This document shows, in pieces, positions 44,162 to 56,584 of a DNA stretch of 64,000 nucleotides. The stretch is from Strongyloides papillosus. Taxonomy: Eukaryota > Nematoda > Chromadorea > Rhabditida > Strongyloididae. The stretch covers positions 62,001 to 126,000 of the forward strand of contig SRSI01000055.1 in NCBI GenBank assembly GCA_005656395.1, read 5' to 3'. Both the position numbers and the translations under genes were made by a program. The notes under the pieces were generated by a model that worked only from the letters and a program-made list of their open reading frames with translations, was not told the origin of the DNA and searched no databases. Position 1 is the stretch's first letter; each line of letters opens with the position of its first letter.

Positions 44162-44685
44162 ATGTATTTTGCTTTAATATTAAGTATTCTATTAGTATAT
44201 GTGTCTATGTCATTACAATGCACATGTAGAAATATGACTACTAAAGATATTTATTGTCAGTCTGATTTTGGTATGTTTTTTTTATTAATATAACATTTTT
44301 CTATGTCATTTTTAATAAATTAGTAATAAAAGCAAAAATTTTGGATAAAACTCCGAAAACTCCGGTTAATGTTGGTATTTTAAGTCAAAATATTAGAGGA
44401 ATCACCTATAAAGTTCAATTTCTTAACATATTTAAAAAAGATGATTCAAAACCTTTTCCTAATCAAATTATGACAGCTTCTAATTCCGCTCTCTGTGGAG
44501 TTAATTGGTTGGAAATTGGAAAAGAATACTATTTAATAGGTGATCAAGAAAAAAATTCACTATTCATAAATTTATGCTCAATCATAAATTTTCACCCGCC
44601 AGACATTTCATCTTCCTTGTCATCACCATCACATCAACATAACATTAATGTTATTAAAGAAAATGATTCTAAAATCATCTGTTAA
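44162..44685 (+). CDS. TIMP-like metalloproteinase inhibitor (NTR domain)
   Basis: Exons 44162-44270 and 44324-44685, with a 53-bp phase-1 intron, give 156 residues. The signal peptide MYFALILSILLVYVSMSLQ is expected to be cleaved directly before CTC, leaving Cys at the mature N-terminus as in inhibitory TIMPs, where Cys1 chelates the catalytic zinc. The following pattern YCQSDFVIKAKI, ITYKVQFLNIFK, SALCGVNWLEIGKEYYLIG and LFINLCSIINF matches the N-terminal TIMP/netrin-like OB fold. A His/Ser-rich tail replaces the vertebrate C-terminal domain, as in other nematode TIMPs. Targets would be secreted zinc proteases such as astacins or MMPs (inference). Confidence 0.85.
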
Positions 44686-44880
44686 TATTATTAAAAAAAA
44701 AACATTACATAATAAATTTGTTTTCTTACTTTATAATTCATATCTTTCTAATAGAATTATTCTTATTATTAATTAACAACAAATTGTAAATATTTACAAA
44801 AAAATTTTTTATTTTTAGATATATAATCATTTAATTTATTTTGAAATGAAAACATTTTAAAATTTTGTATCATAGGAAAT

Positions 44881-45177
44881 ATGAAGTCTTCTATATTTTT
44901 TCTTTTCTTTTTATGTTTTATTAATAACTGTTTGTTTGAATTTAGACTAACGTAAGTCTTTTTTTTGTCAATTTAATGTGTTTTTTTTTTAAATTTTTAA
45001 AGTGATTATAATCAATTACAAGATAAAAATGCTGAAAATTATTATGAAAATAATATTAAACAAAAGGAATACATAAATAATGACGAATTCAAGAATGAAG
45101 AAAGTAATAGTAGAACGACAGAAAAACCAAAATGCATTTATTGCAAGAAATTGAGGGATTTTGAAGGATGGGATTGA
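44881..45177 (+). CDS. short secreted protein with C-terminal CxxC, unknown
   Basis: Exons 44881-44951 and 45003-45177, with a 51-bp phase-2 intron, give 81 residues. A strong signal peptide (MKSSIFFLFFLCFINNCLF) precedes a short, Asn/Glu/Lys-rich mature part ending KPKCIYCKKLRDFEGWD with one CxxC. Too short for usual ORF cut-offs, but the splice phase, the signal peptide and the neighbours support it. Function unknown. Its stop is 13 bp from the stop of the converging protease gene, so the 3' ends must overlap. Confidence 0.55.
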
Positions 45178-45190
45178 TGAATAATTTTTT

Positions 45191-46126
45191 TTAATATTTT
45201 AAATTTATTATTTGTGATGCGGATAATTCTTTAAAATGATTATAACACATTTTCTTATAAATTGATAAATCCGAATCCTTTAAATTATTTATCAAAAATT
45301 TCTTGACATTTGGTGATAATAAAAATACAAATTCATTGGTAATATATTCAGACACGTTTAGTTTTGATCCCCTAGAGCTAACTCCAACAATATAAGGAAT
45401 ATTATCTTTCCACATTATCAAACTTGATCCAGAATCACCTTTCGAGATGGCTGGACATCCAACTAAATTCTTAAAACTAAGATAACTCTCATTTTTTCCA
45501 AAATATTTATTTTTTATCAATTCAGGTCGATTAAACATAACAATTAATTTTGCTTCGTCATCAATTTCACCTTTTTCATTATAGCCATTTCCTGTCACTA
45601 TCATTTTCTTCTTCATAATTATTTCTTCACTTGTTAAATATTCTTTTCCAGTGGTAAGGTCAAATGGCAATGAAGCTATCATAAAAGATTTATTTTCAAC
45701 ACACATTTTTACACTTTCATTTAAAAATAATAATCCTATATCGTTTGTATGAGGTTTTTGTGGATCAATATACTCTCCTTCAAACATTTTTACATATTTT
45801 TTTATGTTAGATTTAAAAGTGACATCACGAAAATTGAAGTCATTTGTTTCTTTATTTATAGGCATATAAGTTGATACTTCATGAGAAAAATAAACTAAAG
45901 TATTTTTTATCTTTTTTTCATCAATACAATGATCTGCTGTTAAGACAATATTCGGTGAGATAAAACTTCCACCACAAAATAAATTATCAAATTCATCATC
46001 GGGAAATTTTATCAGTGCAGAGTATCCAATTCGATTGGAAAATCTTCTTCCACGAAATCCACATTTAGAGAAATTTATAATAACAAAAATACAAAAGAAA
46101 AGTAGATTATTTTTTATCATAAACAT
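45191..46126 (-). CDS. secreted trypsin-like serine protease (S1A)
   Basis: A 311-residue single-exon frame. The signal peptide (MFMIKNNLLFFCIFVIINFS) is followed by a short segment and the protease domain, which starts near RIGYSALIKF without a clear activation-cleavage IVGG. The triad is present: His in LTADHC, Asp in TNDIGLLFL, and Ser in KGDSGSS. The usual TAAHC reads TADHC. Cysteines are fewer than in vertebrate trypsins. It should be an active secreted protease, but the absent canonical propeptide cleavage site leaves activation unclear. It sits between two TIMP-like genes; TIMPs inhibit metallo- rather than serine proteases, so any functional link is to the wider secreted-protease setting. 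Confidence 0.85.
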   Translation of the reverse strand: MFMIKNNLLFFCIFVIINFSKCGFRGRRFSNRIGYSALIKFPDDEFDNLFCGGSFISPNIVLTADHCIDEKKIKNTLVYFSHEVSTYMPINKETNDFNFRDVTFKSNIKKYVKMFEGEYIDPQKPHTNDIGLLFLNESVKMCVENKSFMIASLPFDLTTGKEYLTSEEIIMKKKMIVTGNGYNEKGEIDDEAKLIVMFNRPELIKNKYFGKNESYLSFKNLVGCPAISKGDSGSSLIMWKDNIPYIVGVSSRGSKLNVSEYITNEFVFLLSPNVKKFLINNLKDSDLSIYKKMCYNHFKELSASQIINLKY

Positions 46127-46475
46127 TCGAGAAACAAAAAGATTTATTTAACATTGTTGCAAAACACTCTATAAATAATTTTAATGTTCTGTATAATAGG
46201 ACAATAAATGTTAACTATATTTTAAAAACAACATTCTGTATAATATTATCTATGAAAGATTTTCATAAAAAGCATGTTATTTCAAGTTATTTAAGTTATT
46301 AAAAAAAAAGGTTAAAATAATTTTAACTATTATAAATCTTGTAAATAACTGTTATCCGGAAAATTTAAGAAGATTTGTTTAAGTTGATTGAAGTTGCAAC
46401 GATATAAAGGACAAATCTTTGAATGTTTCTGTTAATATCTAAGGACTAAAACATATAAAATAAAACTTTTATATC
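46127..46475. other. divergent intergenic region
   Basis: 349 bp between the protease and the second TIMP-like gene. TATA-like TATAAA sequences occur near 46170 and 46450. Nothing else is seen. Confidence 0.4.
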
Positions 46476-47043
46476 ATGACCAATTTTTTTACTAAATTTT
46501 TAACATTTCTTCTGTTATTCAATGAATCTTATGGTTATTTTGATCAATACTGTTATTGTACTTACAATCCAGATGTTGTCTTATTTTGCACATCATGTTG
46601 GAGTAAGTTTTCTATAAATTTTTTTAGAAGATTTTTAAGTATCTCACGTAAAAATAATGAATAAAACCATTGTACAAGCTAATAGTAACTCACATGAACC
46701 ATTTAGTTACACGAATTCAGTCAAATATGAAATTGAACACATACATGTACTAAAAGATACCATCAGTGACAATAATTCCACTCTTCCAAATTTTGTCCTA
46801 ACTCCACAGAGTTTTCATGAATGCGGATTGAGTTGGTTAGAAGAAGGTGAAGAGTATATTTTAACTGGTAGAGCATCTCATACAGGCACATTACTTATAT
46901 CATTATGTGATGGTTTAAATTTCAATTATAACAAAAATGAAACAATTGCAAAAATAAATTTATGGAAAAAAATTATTCCATGTTCAGATAATTCCAATGA
47001 TACATTACATTTACATCAACATAAATACTTTTTAGAGAAATAA
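46476..47043 (+). CDS. TIMP-like protein with N-terminal extension
   Basis: Exons 46476-46602 and 46640-47043, with a 37-bp phase-1 intron, give 176 residues. It shares the TIMP/NTR pattern with the gene at 44162: CYC...CTSCW at the start, VKYEIEHIHVLKD, HECGLSWLEEGEEYILTG and LLISLCDGLNF. The predicted signal-peptide cleavage (after NESYG) leaves YFDQY before the CxC pair, so the mature N-terminus is not Cys and zinc chelation would be blocked. It may be a non-inhibitory paralogue unless cleavage occurs elsewhere. The tail is His-rich. It probably arose by tandem duplication with the 44162 gene. Confidence 0.75.
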
Positions 47044-50000
47044 AAAAGCACATAAATAATTTTTGTTATAAGATATGTAAATTTTTTATTTTTTATCAAG
47101 AAATTTACTTCTTTAAACAATAAATATACAATGTGTTTCATTTTGTAGTGTAGTTCTTGTTTTCAAACTTCACTTTTAATTTTAGATAATAAAAATTATA
47201 CACTTAAATAACAAACAAAAAAGTTTCAGTAATCAAATATTAATGCTATATAAATGATTCTAATAAATATTTTCAAGATTTATGCATGAAAGGACATTAA
47301 TTTAACTTATAAAATGATTTATAATGTAAGTACAGTTGAAGTACTATATAAATTCCTTAGTTGGATTAAGTAAGATCAATATTTATGTAGCAAAACAAAA
47401 ATATAAAATGGTTTCTTATCTTGACGATCTTAAAATAAATTATAGATAAAGTTAATGAGACTATATTTTGGTGGTTTTATAACAATTATAAACAATTAAT
47501 AAAATAGATATATCATTTTATAAGCTTATCAATAAAATCACTAAACAAATTCACTATAAATGGATATTTTATTTATTCAAAATGATTCATGACTTATTAT
47601 AACACTACTGAATCAAAATTCCCATGTAGAAGGTTTTTTTTTATTCATTACAAAAGTACTTTTCTATAATTTATATAATAAATTACTAAATTTATTTTAA
47701 AATGTTTTAAAGTTACTGACAAAATAAAACATTAATCTTAACAAACAAAATTTAAAATTATTTTATTTTTTTGAAAAAACACAATCAAATTAACAAATTT
47801 TATCAACTTATTGGTATAATTTAAACTTTCAGTAATTAAATGCAGTATAAAATCTGTTTATAAAAATAATGTGTGAAATTTTATTTGGTGTAAACAAAAG
47901 TTCATGATATTAAGTATGTTTCTGAACCATTTAAATAACAAAAGTACATAAAAAAGTAAAATATTGTCATTTAGAATTTACTAGATCTGAAGATTGTTTA
48001 AAATTTCACTGATAAAAAATTGTGGAACCACATCATATGATAATACAACGAATGATTAATAATAATGTTATTTTTGTATCAGGACAGGTAAGATTTTTTT
48101 AAACGAATCAATTTTTGTTTTTTATTTTCATTCATATACCTCCGTATCATCTTTTTTTAGTAGAATTTTTTATTATTTATTGACATATTATATTTGGAAT
48201 TCTTTTCTACTATAATATGATTGTCATATAGCTTAGTGAATTTGTCTGATACGAAAAAGATTTTTACTGATAAATATAAATATTTTTTATTAAAAAAAAG
48301 TGTCTAATATTTTGTATAATCTTTAGGAAAAATTACACTTATATTAAAATTATCTATAGATAAAGTAAAAACATGTACTAAAAAAACTCCTGCAATAAAT
48401 TATTGAAAATTTATAGGATAATTTCTAGATAAATCAAAAAAAATAAATAACTATAATTTTTTTAAATGATAAAAATATCTATATTGTATGAAAATGTTAA
48501 ACATATAATAAAATTAAAATAAACACCCGAATTTAGAAAAGTTTTATTGATACTTAACTTTCTTTATCACAATGACATAATGATAAATTTTTCTATTGTT
48601 TAGAGTGTAAGAAAAAGTCTCAGTAGGGATTATTGAAGTAAGTAAGTTAAAATCAAAATTTTCTTTCTTGTTTCCTTATATATAAAATAATACTTGATAT
48701 AGATATTTTGTTATATAAAGTGTTATATATTATACTTCAAAATATTGCAGTTAAAGTAATGGAAATATGAAGATTAATGAGTTGCAAAATGATTTTGAAG
48801 ACTACCCACAAACTTTTTCCTTTTATCATCTTTCCTATTGAAGATATTATGGTGGTAGTAGAAGAAATGGAAGAAAATATGGGTAATATGTATGACAATT
48901 TCAATGTCATAAAATATTTTCTATGAATAGTTAAAAGTTAATATTCATATTGTTAAAACAACAAACTTCTGTATTATAAAGTGTGACCTTATAAGAGAGT
49001 TGTAGTATATAGTCCACCATAACTGGTGGTAGCTTCATGGATAATATATATCAAAAGCTCACTTCTCTTCTAAAGAAGGAGGGGATTTAAAAAGAAAATG
49101 TTTAAAAATTAACACTACTGTTCCTTTTGATATATCTTTATAATTTTATTTCTTTGATGTTACTTCTGTGAAAGGGTTTAAAAATTGTTATAAATGCTTA
49201 ATAATTAGTCAAAATCAAATTACAGAAGAAATTTGCCTTGTCAGCGGTACTTTATACAAAAGATTGTATCATTATTTAGTATTTATAATTAATTAGGTTC
49301 ACTAATCTTTTTTTTAACCTAATATTCTTGAGTAGTTATATCACTATTAAGTAAAAAGTAAGTTAAAGTATTTTTGATTATTTCAAAATTCTATCTCAAA
49401 GTAGTAGTAATATGCTAACAAATAATAAAAAAGAAAATTTTTATTGCGATTAATAATATGTAAATATAAATAGTTTATCAATTTGAATATTAAGAATTTT
49501 ATATGAAAGATTAAGTTTTATAAAACATTTAAATATTCTAATATCTTTGATAATAGATTTTTTGTATACATTAAATATACTTATATTTTTTAAAATATTT
49601 ATTAGACTCATTAATTACTTTTTTAATTATTTTTTATTTATATTTTAGTACCAATTAATAAATAAACAATAAATTACTTTATAAAAATTTTACGATTCAT
49701 AAAATATATTTATTTATAAAATATTACAAAAAACATTCCTATCAAAAAATTGCATATTTTATTTTTAGTGTAACTGATAATATTTACACATTCCTATTAA
49801 ATCTCAATATCCTTAACACATCATTCTAACAAAGATGTAGTAATAGTTTATTATACATATAAATTGATTATATAATATTGAAAAGTGAGATTACAGGCTA
49901 TCAGTAAGGTAGTGATAAAGTCTATTGGTGGTATTTATCTAGTGCTAACGGCAGAATAATATACATATTTCTATTATTATATATTAATATCTTTACTTTA

Positions 50001-50512
50001 ATTTAATTATCATTATTATAACTCTTCAAATTGATGGCCAAATTTTTGATTACTTTTATTAATATAATGTATCATTTTTAAGGTTTTCCTTTTTTATTAT
50101 CATGATACTAAGAATTTTTATGAAGTAGTAAAAGTTTTATTAATATATATTGATACATTGACATGATCACTAATTTGATTATATACATAAACACATTATT
50201 TTATTTCTTCACATTTGATTGTTAATATGATAATACTTATATAGCTTGGATGTAAACTTTAATATTATTAAATTGGTTTATCACCTTTTATTATCAACAT
50301 TTTGGCTGTCGGCAGCTTAACTTTATTATTTCGTTACAATTAATGATTATTTAGTGAGCGTTCAAGGACTTTTATTATTTTAAGATTGTATCAAAATTAC
50401 ATTTACCTACCAAAAAGTTTAAAAAATTTTAATAATGAAACCGTTCATATACAAATATACTATACTATTCGTTTTAACAATAATTATCAATTTTTAATTT
50501 TTTTTATTTAAG
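47044..50512. other. 3.5-kb upstream region of beta-catenin gene
   Basis: No gene supported. The region is AT-rich with scattered short frames. A CCACCATAACTGGTGG imperfect palindrome occurs near 49016. Its size and position make it a likely regulatory region for the beta-catenin gene, but no defined element is recognised. Confidence 0.45.
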
Positions 50513-53510
50513 ATGAATGAATTAAATACACTTAGTGTTTCTGAAGCTCCATGTACATCAACATCCTCTTCAGTATGTTCAGCATCTTCAACTCCGTCCT
50601 ATCCACCAGTATATGTAAATACACAAAGTGGACAGACAACGAATGAAATACCCTCGACATCATATGTTCCAAATCCTCCTGCCTATCAATATCCTTCTGT
50701 TCATTCCCCCCAATACTATCAACAACAACCTTCTACCAATGATTATAGAAGTCATATTGACAGATGGTCATGCTCTCAGATGCCTCCACGAGATAGTGGT
50801 GTTCATTCAAGCACAAGTCAAAGTGAAGTAAGTTTAAAGAATTACTATATAAGACCTTTTAACAATTGACTTCTTAAGATTTATTCTAATCCTTCTTATT
50901 CACATTCATATCTTACCACAACATGCAATTCCCCTTTTGATACTTCATCATATATCTCAGGATTTAGTAATGAAGAGTTATCCTCGGAACATCAAATGAC
51001 ATTAGATAATTTAAAGTCAACATGCTCACAAACAACCACAGGACCACAAAATATGTCACAAGAAAAGGCATTTGAAGAAGTTTTGGTTATGCTTCAAGAT
51101 GTTGAAGATTGTGTTGTCTTTAAGGCTGCCCAAACAATAAAATATATAGCAAAAGAAGATTCATCAAAGGAGAGACAATTTGCCTTAGGAACAATAAATA
51201 ATATTGCAATAATTCAAACATTAAATAATGTTCTGACAAAAAGAAATTTAAATCCGAAAATTGCTCAAGAGATTTTGTCTACATTTTTTTACATATTGAG
51301 TTATCATGATGGAGTGTGTTTGTTTTTGAAATTTTTACAAACATTTCCGAATGACCAAAATATTTTGTTAGATACATTGTTATTACATTTACAAAATCCT
51401 GAATATCAACGCGGTTGTCATAGATTTTCACTTATAATCCTCCATTCATTAATATTTTGTTCTGATCCATACAAAACAACGATAATCAAAATACTTCGTG
51501 AAAAATTTGCTGTTACAAATATTTTACGAAATAATTGTGTTGAGAATACGAGATTAGAAGAAAAATCATTAAGTATTATGATAGATATCTTAAGGAAACT
51601 TTGTGAAAATAACCCAGAACAAAAAAAGATGTTTATTTGTAATAATGGTGTTGAACAATTGTTAATAATTCTTGCTAATTATAATTATGAAAATCTTACA
51701 AATCGATGTCTTTTATTATTAAAAGCCATTATTAATTATGATCCAAAATTACTTGTTAATAAGGGTGTCTTTAAAATATTTCCTTCTTTATTAATGTCAC
51801 CATCTTCAAAGATTAGAAAACTTGTCTTAGAAAGTGTTAGAGATTTAGGAGATATTCAAATTAGTACAATAGAATTAGAAGATACATTAAAATGCCTTAT
51901 GCACGTTTTATGTAAGTTACCTTAATTTAATCTAATCATTTTAAAATACTTTTTTTTAATAATTAGGTACCCCATACATAGAAGAAGCTCGTCTTTCAAT
52001 ATATGCAATAGCAAATTTTCTTTATAATAATCAAATTAATAAAAGTTTTTTTATCAATAATGACGGGTTAGGAATAGTAAGAAATTTACTTTTTTCTACA
52101 GCATCAATTCCAAATAGAGCATCTATTCAAAGAGAATTAGAAGAGATTGAGGAGAGGTCATTTGTAACAATAAGATTCTTGTGTGGAAATCATGATAAAG
52201 CTAATGAGATACAGAATTTTTTAGCACATGACGAAGGTTTAATGAGTATATTTTTGCAACATTTACATCACCCCAGGCCAGCAGTTTTAAAACAATTACT
52301 ATGGATATTGTCGTTTTTATCAAAAAATCAAGATAATATAGAAAATTTCAGAAAAGATGAATTTGTTTTAGGTTTAGCAAATGTGTTAAAAGTTTCTGTT
52401 ACCACTCACTCTAAAATGACACATATTGAGGATGTTTCAGTTAAAGAATTAATATCATTAACATTAATAATAATTTGTAATTTAATTGAAGATCACAGAT
52501 TACGAGATATGTTTTTAGAAATTCTCTTAATGTCTGATAATTGTATTGAAATAGAGAATGGACGAATGATATCATTACCGGTAGCAGTACTTCTAATAAA
52601 GGAAGATAAATTTAAAAAGAATATCCTGCAGATAATGGCAAATTTTTCAAAAGATGAACGGATGGTTGGAAAATTTACTTGTCATCCAGAAGTTATAGAT
52701 ATTATCAAAACAATTATGACAAATGAAACGGGTATATGTTCTATATTAGCAGATTCTTGTTATAGAAATTGGATGAGTAAAAATCATTTATCTACTTCAC
52801 CAACATCATCACCCAATTTAAAAGTATCATTTAAAGAAGATGAAACAGGTAAAAGTGGATATAATCATGAAATATTTAAGTATCGAAGAGATAATACAAT
52901 GAGTCATAGAGAAGAACAAATACCATTAACCTTACAAAATCCTTTGCCTTACAATTCAAGGTTATTAAACTATCAAAATCCCAATCGGATGAATCCTGTT
53001 TTAAGACCCACAGTGGAGGAGTTACCCTTTAGTGAAAATACTTCTTTTATGACATCCTCTATTACACAACATCCATCCACTATTATTTTTCCGCCTAATG
53101 ATGAAATGTTTTATAATGTTGATGATAGTTTGTATTATGATAGAAATTTAGATCCTAATACTACTAATGATAGCGGATTAGGAAGGACATTTATAGATTT
53201 AGATAATTCATCATTACCTGAAGGAAGTGGTGGACATATTAAAAGACAAAGGATGAATTCTGATTATACCATCCCTCACCATTATCTACCACAATCAGAA
53301 ATTCAACTGTCAAGAGAATTTAGTGAAGTAAATATTTCTCCTATTCAGACAACAAGTATAGACATGGAAGGGCCATCACAATATAATATAATACCGGTAA
53401 AAAATGTAATAACTGATGATTTACAAGAAACAAACAAAAGAAAAAATGAAGAAATGAGTAAAAATTGTGAAAGTAATTCAAGTGAAAGTAAAATTATTGG
53501 TGAACTATAG
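50513..53510 (+). CDS. beta-catenin (BAR-1-like)
   Basis: Exons 50513-50827, 50879-51911 and 51967-53510, with introns of 51 and 55 bp, give 963 residues. The N-terminal region is Ser/Thr/Pro/Gln-rich and contains RDSGVHSSTSQSE, matching the DSGxHS phosphodegron recognised by beta-TrCP after CK1/GSK3 phosphorylation. Armadillo repeats start near residue 160 and run to about 640. A long polar C-terminal region follows, with a second acidic Gly-Leu segment (TNDSGLGRTF), as expected for a transcriptional activation domain. The degron and C-terminal domain point to canonical Wnt signalling, as for C. elegans BAR-1, rather than the adhesion-only HMP-2. The orthology is inferred. Confidence 0.88.
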
Positions 53511-54520
53511 TGAAATTAAAGATTTAGAATTAATTTATGAACAAATTAATCACTATATATAATATTTATTATTATATACGTATGTGCGTATGTATCCCAT
53601 TTTTTTCTTATAATAAAATTTAAAAGATATTCCTTAATTGTACATATAAAGATAGAGAAAGTAGTGATAGACAAATTATAGATATATTTTTTGTATCTTA
53701 TTTCTTTATTACCATATATAAATAAACTATTTTATGATAGAAGATGTAAGATTTTTATTTCTTGTTTCACTTTCATTGTCTTTTAATATTAATGTTCATA
53801 TATTTATTTTAAATAATCTAGTCTTATAAATTTTATAAATGAATACATTTATGAAATATATTTATATCTCTTGTAAATGAAAAGATAAAAGAGATAGTTG
53901 TGATTTTGAATTTTTAGACTATTTAAGGTATCTTGTTCATGTATATTTAAATATAAATATATATATTAACAATTTTATTAAATGTTCATATAATTGCCAT
54001 ATGATTATTTAAAGATTTGGGTTGATACTTAATAGTTAGGTGTATTTTTCATATATTAAATACAATAAAAGCGTTTTCCTTGAAACTTTCATTTCTTTAC
54101 CTTAGTAGGTTAAAGTGTAAAGTAGAATATACCGTTTTTAATTTTATTATTTTTTGTAAAATAGGAATATATTGAATTATACGGCTTATCTAGGTTACCT
54201 ACTTAAAACTTTCACACTTTATGAGGTTAACTCTCATTTTAATTTCTTTATATATGATAAATGTTTCTTAATTTAATAAAGAAAGAAAAAAATTATCTAA
54301 AATCTTTCTATTTCATACAATATCATCTTAAAAATCAATCACATTACATATACAGATTTATATTCCCATATCTATTAAATAAATATTATTATAAGTATAC
54401 TATTATTTATTTATTTCCATATATAAAAGCATATTCCATTTAAAGTTTTTTATCTAAATCTATATTATTTAAAAAGATTCGATTAATTATATTTATAACT
54501 TGTTTTATTAGTCCGCTTAA
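53511..54520. other. intergenic, no gene seen
   Basis: AT-rich. Contains the 3' flank of beta-catenin (AATAAA-like signals near 53610 and 53720) and the 5' region of the Gly-rich gene. Confidence 0.4.
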
Positions 54521-55319
54521 ATGGTCCGCTCTTTAAAATCCACAATAACTATTATATCTATTATTTTTCTGAGGAGAGGATACACATTACCTGTTGAAGG
54601 AGGGGTAGGATCATTAGCAAGCAAAGGAGGAAGTGCTGCAGCTCTAGGAGGTGGTGCAACAGCAGAAAATATTAAAAGATTGACTGAATGTATGTTTTAA
54701 TAAAATTAATTTTTTTTATTTTTGCTTCTTTTGTTAATATTAAAAAAAATTATTAGTATATGGAATCGCTACACAAATCATGAATATTGGTGGTGAAGTT
54801 TTAAGTGGAGGTAGAGGATCAGGGTCATCATATAATAGTAATTCATTATCAAGATATTCAAATCCTTATTCAAATAAATTTGAAGGCAATTCAATTGGTG
54901 GTGGGGATGTTGTAAGACCAACATTCCATGGAGTCTCTGGATATGAACCATCTCCAACAATCTCAAATAGCTATGGTGGAGGTTTTCTGGGATCAAAATC
55001 CGGATATGGTTCACCAAATCTTGGAGGGTCATCCAATTATGGAGGAGGACCAGTTCAATCAGCTAGAATGTCTGGTCTTGAACAAATATTACAAGGATTT
55101 TTAGGAAGTAGTTTCGGATCAAATTCATACTCATCATCAGCAACACAACCAGATTTTTTTAATGCAAAAAAACCAAATGAATTCGAAAGTAATGGATATT
55201 CAGGAAAAGGATCTAATATTGATGCAGTAATGAATGCTTTAATAAGGTCAGGTGCCAAAAAATCAGAGGAGAGACCAGATGAAAATCGAAATATTTTAAG
55301 TCAATTTTTTGGTAAATAA
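54521..55319 (+). CDS. Gly/Ser-rich secreted protein, unknown
   Basis: Exons 54521-54689 and 54757-55319, with a 67-bp phase-1 intron, give 243 residues. An N-terminal hydrophobic stretch (STITIISIIFL) looks like a signal peptide. A small Gly/Ala segment (GSLASKGGSAAALGGGATAE) and a short helix lead into a Gly/Ser/Tyr/Asn-rich low-complexity region, ending in a hydrophilic tail (RNILSQFFGK). Such composition is common in nematode secreted cuticle- or matrix-associated proteins, but I recognise no family. Confidence 0.6.
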
Positions 55320-56584
55320 ATAACTTATTCTTTCTAAATTAATTTTTTGTACAAAATATGGATTATAAAAAAAAATTCTTAAAATATAATTAAAATAATA
55401 TTATAATATAATCAATAAATAATTTATAGATAAGGACATTTTTTACCAGCTGTCATTTTTAAAATGAAATTTTTTGAGATATATGTAGATTTTATAATTC
55501 ATAAATAAAAAGTAAATTATAATTTAATACACCATTAGAGGACTAGAATTTTAACGAATAAATTTGACTACTTTTACTACTATATATCATTTGACAAAGG
55601 ATAGATAGTACTAAATTATTAATAATAAGTTGTCCTGTCACTTTTATATCCTTAAGTCATATAAAAGACAATATTTTGAATTTTTAAAATATTTTAAATA
55701 ATAAAAGTTAATAAAAAATTAATGATAAATATTATAGCTAAGTTTGTAATACTTAGAAAAGTTTGATTGACGAAGTAAAAATGATTTAATTTAATACCAT
55801 TTTAATAATTTATGATAATTTAATATGTCTGCTTGGAATAGTAATGTAAAGAGGAAATTGCGAAGATATTTAAAAATTCCCTCAATTTAAATGTCCATAT
55901 ATAATTTTGTTCTCATTTTATTTTAATATATATTATTAAATAAGTAATTGATAAAGACAAAAGGAAATTATGTGAGTGATAAAATAATTTTAAGCATTTT
56001 AAGATGTTTAAGAAGAAACATAAAATAATAAGTAAAATGTGTTTAGAGGATTGGTAATCAAATTGTATCATTTTGAAAAGGAATTGAGAAACATCTACTT
56101 TATTTACATATTTGTATATATTTACTGATTATTAAAATCTTTTATATATATCTACTAGTAGGAAGAAAAATAAGTAGAATCTTATAATTTAAAATTAAAC
56201 TTTAAAGAGAAAAAATCTCATTCATTTTATTATATTATGAACTTTAGTTGTGGTTAAAAGAGGAGAAATAGTTTAAAGATGAACAATGGTGAATATTTAT
56301 AATGTACTTATTTATTTAATTTTTCCAGACACATAATACTTTCTTACTCTTCATAAGAAATATGCATATGTTTATTAACAATTGTAAGGGGAAAGTGATA
56401 ATTTTTAATGGAACAATTTATGTTTCCCCAAGCAATAATAGTAAACATTTCAATAGAACAATATACACAATTTTTATTTCTTCTTTTATATAACAACCAT
56501 ATTTCAAAAACAAAATTTTTTAAAGTTCTTGATATAATAAAAAAATACTTTTCAATAAATAAATTATAATAAGTATCTTTCATT
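55320..56584. other. convergent 3' flanks, no gene seen
   Basis: AT-rich DNA between the Gly-rich gene and the stomatin gene. A 79-codon minus-strand frame at 56344-56583 lies just past the stomatin stop and has no coding character. Confidence 0.4.

Noticed and set aside
54778..55032. minus-strand Leu/His-rich ORF
   Set aside because: Antisense shadow of the Gly/Ser-rich coding exon.
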